Positions 5,977 through 10,740 of a DNA stretch of 10,740 bases are shown here, in pieces. A model generated the notes under the pieces. The model searched no databases, was not told the DNA's origin, and saw nothing but the letters and a program-made list of their open reading frames with translations. This DNA is from an uncultured Atopobiaceae bacterium. GTDB lineage: Bacteria; Actinomycetota; Coriobacteriia; Coriobacteriales; Atopobiaceae. Position numbers and translations under genes: made by a program. How positions within the stretch are numbered: position 1 is the first letter of the stretch; the number at the start of each line of letters is the position of its first letter. The stretch spans positions 1 to 10,740 of the forward strand of contig CANQSI010000024.1 of the NCBI GenBank assembly GCA_947626465.1. The letters run 5' to 3'.

Positions 5977-6318
5977 CTAGATCCCAAACACGGCGCCGAT
6001 GGCTTCGAGGACGCGGCTCATGCTCTCCGCGTCGAGGCGCGCGCCGAGGGGCTCGGCGTTGCGCAGCGGATTGGAAAGGTCCACGCCCCTCAGCTGCTCG
6101 ATGCAGATGCGCCCCTCCACGGGCATCCCCGCGGGCACCTCGATGTGAAGCGGGTGTGGATGGACGGCGGTGGTGATGGGGCACACCACGGTGAGGCTGG
6201 AAATTACGTTGTTGAAGTAGCCCACGCTCACCACGAGTGCGGGGCGGCGTTTCTGGGGTTCGTGCCCGAGGGAAGGATCGAAGTTCACGAGGATGAGATC
6301 GCCCTGCTCAACAAGCAT
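5977..6318 (-). CDS. mazF: MazF/PemK-family endoribonuclease toxin
   Basis: 113 residues. The PemK/MazF fold is marked by QGDLILVNFDPSLGHE (5-20), the KRRPALVVS block (23-31) with the family's basic residues, CPITT (46-50) supplying the conserved Thr, and IEQLRGVDL (73-81). Toxins of this family cleave mRNA at short sequence motifs when released from the antitoxin; the target sequence cannot be read from the gene. The start ATG at 6318 shares its A with the TGA stop of the antitoxin gene, a coupled arrangement; a longer frame up to 6393 only overlaps the antitoxin. Its stop codon lies at the edge of the mini-hairpin repeat array. Confidence 0.92.
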   Translation of the reverse strand: MLVEQGDLILVNFDPSLGHEPQKRRPALVVSVGYFNNVISSLTVVCPITTAVHPHPLHIEVPAGMPVEGRICIEQLRGVDLSNPLRNAEPLGARLDAESMSRVLEAIGAVFGI

Positions 6319-6596
6319 CAGCGCACCACCTCGGCGCCCACGTCGTAGCCTGGCCACTCCTCGCCCACGCGCTCGCCCTCGTAGCCTTTGCAAAGCTCTT
6401 CGAGCGTCACGCTCCGATGGCGCCGGTACGCGGGCGTTCGCGAGCTAAAGCGCAGGGTAAGCTCGCCGAGCTCCGCGTCCACGTCCATAGTGACAACATC
6501 GCCCACGCGTGCGCCGATGAGCTCGCACACGTCTTTTGGAATGCGTACGCCTTGGCTGTTCCCCCAGACCACAAGGCTTCCCGTCACCGTTCTCAT
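6318..6596 (-). CDS. mazE: MazE-family (AbrB-type) antitoxin
   Basis: 92 residues. The N-terminal swapped-hairpin AbrB domain shows WGNSQGVRIPK at 11-21 and the GDVV and LTLRF strands to about residue 50. The C-terminal tail is Glu-rich and ends EEWPGYDVGAEVV, typical of the segment that wraps around MazF. It is expected to neutralise the downstream toxin and repress its own promoter. A Shine-Dalgarno AGGGGG lies about 8 bases before the ATG. A palindromic AT-rich site sits 30-45 bases upstream. Confidence 0.9.
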   Translation of the reverse strand: MRTVTGSLVVWGNSQGVRIPKDVCELIGARVGDVVTMDVDAELGELTLRFSSRTPAYRRHRSVTLEELCKGYEGERVGEEWPGYDVGAEVVR

Positions 6597-6625
6597 GATG
6601 GCGCCCCCTGACTTCGCGCTCGATG

Positions 6626-6641
6626 TATATACGAGTATATC
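6626..6641 (-). promoter_or_regulatory. mazEF promoter with palindromic operator
   Basis: ATATAC (6627-6632) and GTATAT (6635-6640) form a perfect inverted repeat with a two-base centre. On the minus strand the site contains TATACT (6639-6634) and TATACA (6631-6626), either of which can be the -10 box. It is the only AT-rich patch between the divergent genes. Binding here by the MazE AbrB domain would block transcription; this is inferred from how such operons are autoregulated. No -35 box is evident. Confidence 0.55.
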
Positions 6642-6677
6642 CGCCGATCATGGGGGATATGCGGGGAGCGGTCGCGA

Positions 6678-6735
6678 GGGTGCGAGTGCTTGCTAGAATC
6701 GCCTGCGCATGCGACGAACGTGCACGCTCGCACCC
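6678..6735 (+). promoter_or_regulatory. Extended -10 promoter of the aminopeptidase inside an inverted repeat
   Basis: TGCTAGAAT (6691-6699) is an extended -10 (TGn plus TAGAAT) giving a leader of about 77 bases. It is flanked by a perfect 9-base inverted repeat, GGGTGCGAG (6678-6686) and CTCGCACCC (6727-6735). The arms may be an operator or, partly, an RNA structure. No good -35 box is visible. Confidence 0.5.
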
Positions 6736-6782
6736 GCCCGCCGCATGCCCCGCCCGCACCCGCCACGAGGAGGACGCACACC

Positions 6783-8057
6783 ATGGCCGAGCCCATGACC
6801 TACGACGAGTACAAAGTGACGCTCCGCGGCCTCGAGCCCAGGCTCTACCGCTATGCGAACCTGCTGGTCACGGAGGGTGTGGCGCTCCAGCGCGGCCAAG
6901 AGCTCGTGATCCAGGCCCCCGTGGAGGCCGCCGCCTTCGCGCGTCTCACCGCGCGGGCCGGCTACGACGCGGGCGCCTCGCACGTCACGCTCATCTGGCT
7001 CGACGACGAGCTCTCGCGCCTCGAGTACGACCGCGTGGGCGCCGAATGGTTCGAGAAGGTCCCCGCGTGGAAGCGCGAGCAGATGAACGGCCTCGCCGCG
7101 GCCGGCGCCGCGTTCCTTTTGCTCGACGGCACCGACCCCGACGCGCTCACCGGCGCGGACCCCAAGAAGATCCAGATCGCTCGCCGCGCGCGCAACACGC
7201 AGTGCGACGTCTGGCGCCACGGCATGGACTTCGGCGAGAACGCGTGGTCCATCGGCGGCGTCCCCACGCCGAAGTGGGCGCGCAAGGTCTTCCCCGGCAT
7301 GCGCACGTTCGACGCGATCATCCGCCTCTGGGAGACGATCCTCGACTGCTCGCGCGTGAGCCAAGACCCCGTGAGCGACTGGCAAACGCACGTGGCCATG
7401 CTCGCGAAGAACCAGCGCCGCCTGAACGACTGGCACTTCGACCGCCTGCACTACACGAGCTCAAACGGCACGGACCTCACGATAGGCCTGCCCGAGAGGC
7501 ACCTCTGGGGCTCTGGCTCCATGACCACCACCCAAGGCGTGCGCTTCGCGCCGAACATCCCCTCCGAGGAGGTGTACACCACGCCCGACCGCACGCGTGC
7601 CGAGGGCATCGTGTACTCCGCGCTGCCGCTTTCGCACGGTGGCGCGATGATCCGCGACTTCTGGCTCGTGTTCGAGAACGGCGAGGTCACGGACTTCGAC
7701 GCCGCCGAGGGCGCCGACGTGCTCGAGTCCATCATCGAAACCGACGCCGGCGCGCGCCATCTCGGCGAAGTGGCCCTCATCTCGAAGAACACGCCTATCC
7801 GCCAGAGCGGCCTCATCTTCTACAACACCCTCTACGATGAGAACGCGAGCTGCCACTTGGCGCTCGGCATGGGCTTCCCCGATTGCTACGAGGGCGGCGA
7901 CGAGATGAGCGAGGCCGAGCTCGAGGTAGCCGGCGTGAACCGCTCCGCCACGCACGTGGATTTCATGATCGGCTCGGACGACCTCTGCATCACCGGCGTG
8001 AGGCCCGACGGCGAGGAGATCGAGGTCTTCACCTCCGGCCAATGGGCCTGGGAGTAG
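6783..8057 (+). CDS. M29-family metallo-aminopeptidase (AmpS/PepS/AmpT type)
   Basis: 424 residues. The start is the ATG with GAGGAGGA 8 bases upstream; an in-frame ATG at 6690 would lie in the promoter. The N-terminal domain carries NLLVTEGVALQRGQELVI (26-43). The C-terminal catalytic domain has all five metal ligands of family M29: Glu263 in NIPSEEVYTTP, Glu329 in HLGEVAL, His358 in ASCHLALG, and His391 and Asp393 in ATHVDFMIG. Such enzymes are cytosolic dinuclear-metal aminopeptidases that complete peptide breakdown. By spacing from His358, the tyrosine reported as catalytic in AmpT/AmpS (His+7) is Phe365 here. The gene is divergent from mazEF, and its stop codon is 14 bases from tRNA-Lys. 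Confidence 0.95.
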   Translation: MAEPMTYDEYKVTLRGLEPRLYRYANLLVTEGVALQRGQELVIQAPVEAAAFARLTARAGYDAGASHVTLIWLDDELSRLEYDRVGAEWFEKVPAWKREQMNGLAAAGAAFLLLDGTDPDALTGADPKKIQIARRARNTQCDVWRHGMDFGENAWSIGGVPTPKWARKVFPGMRTFDAIIRLWETILDCSRVSQDPVSDWQTHVAMLAKNQRRLNDWHFDRLHYTSSNGTDLTIGLPERHLWGSGSMTTTQGVRFAPNIPSEEVYTTPDRTRAEGIVYSALPLSHGGAMIRDFWLVFENGEVTDFDAAEGADVLESIIETDAGARHLGEVALISKNTPIRQSGLIFYNTLYDENASCHLALGMGFPDCYEGGDEMSEAELEVAGVNRSATHVDFMIGSDDLCITGVRPDGEEIEVFTSGQWAWE

Positions 8058-8060
8058 AAT
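8055..8060 (+). promoter_or_regulatory. Possible tRNA-Lys -10 box overlapping the aminopeptidase stop codon
   Basis: TAGAAT starts with the TAG stop of the aminopeptidase and lies 12 bases before the tRNA, a distance that suits initiation just upstream of the mature 5' end. The same hexamer is the aminopeptidase's own -10 candidate. No -35 is recognisable, so co-transcription with the peptidase gene is an alternative. Confidence 0.4.
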
Positions 8061-8071
8061 CCACGGCACAA

Positions 8072-8147
8072 GGGCCCTTAGCTCAGTTGGTAGAGCAGCG
8101 GACTTTTAATCCGAAGGTCGTGGGTTCGACCCCCACAGGGCCCACCA
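8072..8147 (+). tRNA. tRNA-Lys (UUU anticodon)
   Basis: The acceptor GGGCCCT pairs with AGGGCCC, the D-arm contains AGTTGGTAGA, the anticodon loop is CTTTTAA (anticodon UUU), and the T-arm TGGGT/ACCCC-type stem encloses TTCGACC. Discriminator A plus CCA is encoded at 8144-8147. The 3' end recurs three times downstream (8202-8222 inverted, 8311-8332 direct, 9108-9124 degenerate). Confidence 0.97.
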
Positions 8148-8157
8148 GATAACAAAG

Positions 8158-8187
8158 AAAAGGCCTAGCAAGTGCTAGGCCTTTTCT
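8158..8187 (+). terminator. Intrinsic terminator after tRNA-Lys
   Basis: GGCCTAGCA pairs with TGCTAGGCC (8162-8181, effective loop AAGT), flanked by AAAA on the left and TTTTCT on the right. It is a textbook hairpin plus U-tract and is close to bidirectional. Confidence 0.9.
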
Positions 8188-8201
8188 ATGTTCTTCCGGA
8201 A

Positions 8202-8222
8202 GGCCCTGTGGGGGTCGAACCC
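8202..8222 (-). repeat. Inverted copy of the tRNA-Lys 3' end
   Basis: The reverse complement is identical over 21 bases to 8122-8142 of tRNA-Lys (T-arm and acceptor 3' strand). Its first 17 bases (8202-8218) also form a perfect inverted repeat with the direct copy at 8311-8327, framing a 126-base cassette. Confidence 0.85.
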
Positions 8223-8229
8223 GAGAGGG

Positions 8230-8256
8230 CGAGAGAAGCCCTTGTGGCTTCTCTCG
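8230..8256. repeat. 11-bp hairpin inside the tRNA-end cassette
   Basis: CGAGAGAAGCC and GGCTTCTCTCG are perfect arms around CTTGT. It lies between the inverted and direct tRNA-Lys end copies. No U-run follows, so it is structural rather than a clear terminator. Confidence 0.7.
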
Positions 8257-8275
8257 GGGCGAGCGCGTGGTCTTC

Positions 8276-8332
8276 GCGCGAGCTCAGCGGAAATGCGCAG
8301 CATTTCCGCGTCGACCCCCACAGGGCCCACCA
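8276..8332 (+). repeat. att-like site: element arm joined to a direct copy of the tRNA-Lys 3' end
   Basis: 8311-8332 repeats 22 bases of tRNA-Lys including CCA (8126-8147). The 35 bases before it include an 8-bp hairpin (GGAAATGC-GCA-GCATTTCC). The block 8276-8327 matches 9073-9124 at 47 of 52 positions without gaps. Duplication of a tRNA 3' end is the usual mark of site-specific integration. No integrase gene is present in the window. Confidence 0.7.
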
Positions 8333-8341
8333 TCGATATCA

Positions 8342-8367
8342 AGCCTGGCCGAAGGGCCAGGCTTTTT
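8342..8367 (+). terminator. Second intrinsic terminator, after the direct tRNA-end copy
   Basis: AGCCTGGCC-GAAG-GGCCAGGCT is a perfect 9-bp stem with a tetraloop followed by TTTT. It stands 10 bases after the duplicated tRNA 3' end, just as the first terminator follows the real tRNA, so it may be the original tRNA-Lys terminator displaced by an insertion. Confidence 0.85.
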
Positions 8368-8461
8368 CATCGCCGGCGGCCCCTGTAGCAAGACAGGTTT
8401 GGTGAGGGCTGCACGACAAGACGCGTCGATGGCTGTCAACCCCGTGTCGCCAGCAGCCTTC

Positions 8462-8601
8462 TTTCGCACGCTCGATGCCGCGGAGCCCGTTCTTTCGCAT
8501 TTCAAACCGTGGGAGGTTCTCTTTCGCACCAGTGATTTTCGATATGTTGGCGCGGAGCCCTTTCTTTCGCGCACATTCTGGCGTGGGGAGCTCTCTTTCG
8601 C
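8462..8601. repeat. Five TTTCGC-centred repeats with ~30-base spacing
   Basis: TTTCGC occurs at 8462, 8493, 8522, 8565 and 8596 (spacing 31, 29, 43, 31). Each after the first follows a GGAGC/GGAGG plus CC/TT block, with consensus near GGAGCYCTTCTTTCGCRCA. The units are too short and irregular for CRISPR. The opposite orientation appears at about 8669-8680. Confidence 0.6.
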
Positions 8602-8852
8602 GCACAGACGGGCGATTCCCCCGTCCCCTTGCGAAATATGGTGCGAATAAAGTGTCCCCGCGGCAAGAAGTGCGAAAGAGACGTTCCGACGACAGCCATC
8701 GCGCGAACGAAAGCCCTCGGCGTCAGTAGAAGACGGCTGGCAGAAGAGACATGCGCGTACGAGAACCCTCGACGACGCGAATGTGGTCATCCACCGCGCG
8801 AGCCCGGTTGAGGGGCGTTCGGCCAGCCGCTGGGCGCCGGAATTGGCGCATG

Positions 8853-8882
8853 CGCAATAAGAGCGCAATAACGACGCAATAA
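8853..8882. repeat. 11-base iteron-like array (CGCAATAA)
   Basis: CGCAATAA begins at 8853, 8864 and 8875, exactly 11 bases apart, with near-identical three-base linkers (GAG, CGA). A fourth copy sits at 8961-8968, followed by GAGCG as in the first unit. The copies are on one face of the helix, as for a protein-binding array. Confidence 0.65.
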
Positions 8883-9072
8883 GAAACGGCGACCGCGATT
8901 TGCAAAGGCGCAGGTAGACGAAGCGCAAACTCCGCGTGATGGCGTCGAATGAACAATACGCGCAATAAGAGCGAGGCGAATGACCTCGCTTCAGACGGGC
9001 GTACGGCTCCTTGCCACACGACCTTCCAGGGAACTCGACGGTGCGAACGGGATGAACCATTTGCCATCTGGC

Positions 9073-9124
9073 GCGCGAGCTCAGCAAAAATGCGCAGCAT
9101 TTCCTCATCGACCACCACAGGGCC
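9073..9124 (+). repeat. Degenerate second copy of the arm plus tRNA-end repeat
   Basis: Gapless match to 8276-8327 with five mismatches in 52 bases. The tRNA-derived part (9108-9124) has one change in 17 bases and lacks the following CCACCA. CCTTGC-TGCAA-GCAAGG, a small hairpin, follows at 9123-9139. Confidence 0.7.
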
Positions 9125-9178
9125 TTGCTGCAAGCAAGGTGGAGTGTCGCGGATGGCGTTTGGAGGCTCATTGCGAGT

Positions 9179-9224
9179 TTGTGAATACTAACGTATCGCA
9201 TTATACTAACGTTGACCGTTAGTA
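9179..9224 (+). promoter_or_regulatory. higBA promoter with TACTAACG operator
   Basis: TTGTGA (9179-9184), 17 bases, then TATACT (9202-9207) make a good housekeeping promoter. TACTAACG at 9204-9211 and CGTTAGTA at 9217-9224 are perfect 8-base arms around TTGAC, covering the -10 and the start point. A third, direct half-site TACTAACG lies in the spacer (9186-9193). The HigA helix-turn-helix protein encoded downstream is the natural repressor by analogy with other higBA operons. Confidence 0.75.
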
Positions 9225-9274
9225 TCACTGTGGGTAGCATTCGTAGAGACGCGGTACCGAGCGAGATGGCCCAC

Positions 9275-9562
9275 ATGATCCGATCCTTCAAAGACGCAAA
9301 GACCGAAGACCTGTTCAACGACAATCATGTCGCCGGCTACGAATCAATCCAACGCGTGGCACGGCGCAAGCTCTACATGCTGGATGCGGCAAGCAACCTT
9401 AGCGACCTGAGGATTCCTCCCGGCAATCATCTCGAAGCGCTCAGAGGAGATAGGAAAGGCCAGCACAGTATCCGGATAAACGCACAATACCGACTTTGCT
9501 TTGTTTGGAGGAATGGCGGAGCGGAGAAGGTGGAAATCGTCGACTATCACCGCGAGAACTGA
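9275..9562 (+). CDS. higB: HigB-family (RelE superfamily) toxin
   Basis: 95 residues, the normal length. It starts MIRSFKDAKTEDLF, matching the family N-terminus, so the ATG at 9275 is preferred over the upstream in-frame ATG at 9266. Neither has a good Shine-Dalgarno site, which may keep toxin synthesis low. Family blocks are RVARRKLYMLDAASNLSDLR (27-46), IPPGNHLEAL (47-56) and the C-terminal GQHSIRINAQYRLCF with IVDYH. HigB toxins cleave mRNA at the ribosome. The toxin gene precedes the antitoxin gene, the usual higBA order. The surrounding DNA is less GC-rich than the rest of the window, suggesting acquisition. Confidence 0.92.
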   Translation: MIRSFKDAKTEDLFNDNHVAGYESIQRVARRKLYMLDAASNLSDLRIPPGNHLEALRGDRKGQHSIRINAQYRLCFVWRNGGAEKVEIVDYHREN

Positions 9563-9692
9563 GTCGTCGGGATGTGTCCAAGGGTGCAGATGCGGGGAGG
9601 TAGCAGGGAGTATGGCGAAAGATAAGAGCGCAACAGGGCTGGAGCCAACGAAGTCTGGAGCACAAGTCTCGACGGATTCTGGAAGGGTCGAG

Positions 9693-10070
9693 ATGACCAC
9701 GCAGACAGAGGCAAACGCCGGTATACCTCATTCCCGTGACCCCATCACACCCGGCGAGATCCTTCTCGAGGAGTTCATGGAGCCGTTGGGCCTGACGAAA
9801 TACCATTTGGCCAAGGCGATACACGTGCCCCAGACGCGCATCGGCGAAATCATCTCAGGCAAGAGGCGCATTACCGCGGATACCGATCTTCGGCTCTGCC
9901 GCTACTTCGGCCTCACCGAGGGCTACTGGCAGCGTCTGCAAGTCCTCTATGACACCCGTATCGTCAGTCGCAAGATCAAGAAGGAGCTTGAGGCGATTGC
10001 GCCTCGTGTTTCGTCTGATGCGGATGCATACGGGACGCCAGAAGCCCTTGTGCCACAAGTTGTCGCATAG
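9693..10070 (+). CDS. higA: HigA-family antitoxin (XRE helix-turn-helix)
   Basis: 125 residues from the ATG at 9693, which has GGAAGGG 5 bases upstream and places the conserved ITPGEILLEEFMEPLGLT (18-35) near the N-terminus as in HigA. An in-frame ATG at 9612 with GGGGAGG 11 bases upstream would add 27 unremarkable residues and shorten the gap to higB from 130 to 49 bases, so the start is uncertain. The HTH runs over about 34-57 (LTKYHLAKAI, then RIGEIISGKRRI), followed by LRLCRYFGLTEGYW, a VAPI/HigA hallmark. It should bind HigB and repress the TACTAACG operator. The tail after residue 105 is not conserved in character. Confidence 0.9.
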   Translation: MTTQTEANAGIPHSRDPITPGEILLEEFMEPLGLTKYHLAKAIHVPQTRIGEIISGKRRITADTDLRLCRYFGLTEGYWQRLQVLYDTRIVSRKIKKELEAIAPRVSSDADAYGTPEALVPQVVA

Positions 10071-10077
10071 GGCAGAG

Positions 10078-10111
10078 GCCCCCAGATTCCGCTCGGCGAG
10101 CGGGCGGGGGC
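10078..10111 (+). terminator. Two-tier GC hairpin after higA
   Basis: CCGCTC-GGC-GAGCGG (10089-10103) is nested inside GCCCCC (10078-10083) and GGGGGC (10106-10111). It begins 8 bases after the higA stop. The U-tract is poor (GTGAGTCTT), so termination efficiency is uncertain. Confidence 0.5.
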
Positions 10112-10118
10112 GTGAGTC

Positions 10119-10147
10119 TTGACGTTTGCCTAGCTATTCACTAGGAT
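10119..10147 (+). promoter_or_regulatory. Strong-looking promoter with no obvious downstream gene
   Basis: TTGACG, an exact 17-base spacer, then TAGGAT: five and four of six matches to consensus. The spacer ends in an inverted CCTAG/CTAGG pair (10129-10133, 10141-10145). The -35 belongs to an 11-base inverted repeat, CTTGACGTTTG (10118-10128) and CAAACGTCAAG (10243-10253). TTGCTAGGGG occurs directly at 10168-10177 and 10199-10208. Confidence 0.6.
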
Positions 10148-10627
10148 CGCAGCCACGAACGCGACCTTTGCTAGGGGGGTAGCGAACGTACATGGTGCTT
10201 GCTAGGGGCATCGTGGCCTTGGCGTCTGCAGCTAACGTGGCTCAAACGTCAAGCCAATGGAAGCGGCTCGAAACCATTGGGGTTCCGGCCGGCTTTTTGC
10301 TGTCTCGAGCTCATGGCTGCGACAACGTCCCAGCTCAGAGCACAAGTTCCCTTCGCCTCACCCCTTGGACGAGCGCGTTTGGCACGTCTGCACCCAAGGC
10401 GTGCTTCGCGAGCCGTGCGCCGCGCGCCCCGCGCAACGCCGGCTCCATCAGCGCAGGTATTCACCACAAGCCTCGCGGGCCGGGTGTCCGCCTCTCCGCG
10501 GAAGGGGGTGTGCGGACGCGTGGAGACCCTCTAACGCGAGCTATCTGATTTCGTCAAAGCACGTCCATAGACATGGCCACCTCTGCTAGGTGGGTGGCCA
10601 GAAACAGAGAACGAAAGGAACCTGTCT
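10148..10627 (+). other. Gene-free interval; possible non-coding transcript or long leader
   Basis: No frame here has a ribosome site plus protein-like composition; the frame at 10192-10548 reads as Ala/Arg/Ser-rich shadow sequence. An imperfect stem at 10264-10291 (CGG-TCG-AACC with GGTT-CGG-CCG and small mismatches) followed by TTTTT (10294-10298) could end a transcript of roughly 145 bases from the promoter at 10119-10147. Near the next gene, TGGCCACC (10574-10581) pairs with GGTGGCCA (10593-10600), and CCACCT can pair instead with the nearer AGGTGG. Confidence 0.4.
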
Positions 10628-10740
10628 ATGAGTTCCAAAACACACAAGAAGATCTGGGCAGGGGCGCTGGCAGCGCTGCTTGCCCTGTTTGCCGCCGTGG
10701 TGGTAGCCGCCACGCCGGCGAAGGCAGCGGTTTCGACAAC
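10628..10740 (+). CDS. Secreted protein, N-terminal fragment (runs off the window)
   Basis: 37 codons are visible. AAAGGAA ends 7-8 bases before the ATG. The product starts MSSKTHKKIW, followed by a hydrophobic core rich in Ala/Leu/Val (about 11-27) and a signal-peptidase site ATPAKA before AVST, so it is exported by the Sec route. The mature part is outside the window and the function cannot be assigned; secreted or wall-anchored proteins with such leaders are common in Gram-positive bacteria, and the window encodes a sortase. It is preceded by a hairpin at 10574-10600 that would lie in its leader. Confidence 0.8.
   Translation, partial: MSSKTHKKIWAGALAALLALFAAVVVAATPAKAAVST

Larger units (their letters stand above)
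8368..9072. other. Gene-free, repeat-bearing spacer downstream of tRNA-Lys
   Basis: No frame here has a plausible start, Shine-Dalgarno site or protein-like composition. The region holds a TTTCGC repeat cluster (8462-8601), inverted copies of that motif (GTGCGAAAGAG near 8669), an 11-base CGCAATAA array (8853-8882) with an outlying copy at 8961-8968, and a small hairpin AGCGAGG/CCTCGCT (8970-8990). It is best read as decayed accessory DNA. Confidence 0.5.

Noticed and set aside
5452..6348. 298-residue open frame on the plus strand
   Set aside because: It reads through the hairpin repeats and antisense to mazF, has no Shine-Dalgarno site and no protein-like composition.
6623..7840. 405-residue open frame overlapping the aminopeptidase in another frame
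   Set aside because: Arg/His/Pro-rich shadow of the M29 gene, whose active-site motifs are all in the other frame.
8230..8256. Third intrinsic terminator downstream of tRNA-Lys
   Set aside because: Good stem but followed by GGGGCGAGCG rather than a U-run.
8723..9133. 136-residue minus-strand frame beginning GPVVVDEEMLRIFAELAR
   Set aside because: The first 20 residues look protein-like, but they lie in the repeat shared with 8276-8327 and the rest does not look like a protein. Kept only as an alternative reading in the findings.
8284..9324. 346-residue open frame on the minus strand
   Set aside because: It crosses a terminator, the tRNA-end repeats and the higB promoter and 5' end. The translation is Ser/Arg/Cys-rich with no domain; it is open mainly because of composition.
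10192..10548. 118-residue open frame on the plus strand
   Set aside because: No ribosome site, three overlapping frames are equally open here, and composition is that of GC-rich non-coding DNA.

Overview
This is a GC-rich bacterial window with short operons, good Shine-Dalgarno sites, CCA-encoding tRNA genes, a class B sortase paired with a cell-wall-anchored protein, and two type II toxin-antitoxin loci. The features fit a Gram-positive actinobacterium, most likely Coriobacteriia (Olsenella/Collinsella/Atopobiaceae-like). That placement is an inference from gene style and composition; no marker gene proves it.

Layout. 243-2579 (+) encodes a large membrane protein built on a split and catalytically degenerate M28 (zinc aminopeptidase) fold, with a very acidic insert of nearly 400 residues. 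Facing it are two tandem glutaredoxin-like genes on the minus strand (2576-2818 and 2929-3177); the first shares the four bases CTAG with the stop of the M28-like gene. A two-gene minus-strand unit follows: a small Gly/Ser/Thr-rich surface protein with a YPQTG sorting signal (4192-4845) and a class B sortase that overlaps its stop codon (3341-4198). Next come tRNA-Gly(CCC) at 5175-5249 and about 700 bases of non-coding, hairpin-rich repeats (5318-5969) that run up to the stop codon of a mazEF-type toxin-antitoxin operon (5977-6596, minus). An M29 aminopeptidase (6783-8057, +) is transcribed divergently from mazEF and is followed at once by tRNA-Lys(UUU) at 8072-8147 and a clear intrinsic terminator.

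Downstream of tRNA-Lys the DNA looks like an integration hot spot. The 3' end of the tRNA recurs inverted at 8202-8222, directly at 8311-8332 and in degenerate form at 9108-9124. The last two copies also share about 35 bases of non-tRNA flank, and a second terminator follows the direct copy. The 800 bases after it hold no credible gene but contain ~30-base TTTCGC repeats and an 11-base CGCAATAA iteron-like array. A higBA toxin-antitoxin operon (9275-10070) follows, with a promoter buried in a TACTAACG/CGTTAGTA operator. From 10071 to 10627 there is a consensus-like promoter (10119-10147) with no obvious gene, then the first 37 codons of a secreted protein run off the window (10628-10740).

How the parts relate. 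The sortase and its neighbour look like an enzyme-substrate pair. The two toxin-antitoxin loci each sit beside a tRNA gene and repeat-rich spacer, as expected of accessory DNA. The glutaredoxins are probably cytosolic redox proteins. The most unusual items are the pseudo-M28 membrane protein, the covarying mini-hairpins and TTCGGTGCAC hairpin family between tRNA-Gly and mazF, and the multiple tRNA-Lys 3' end copies.
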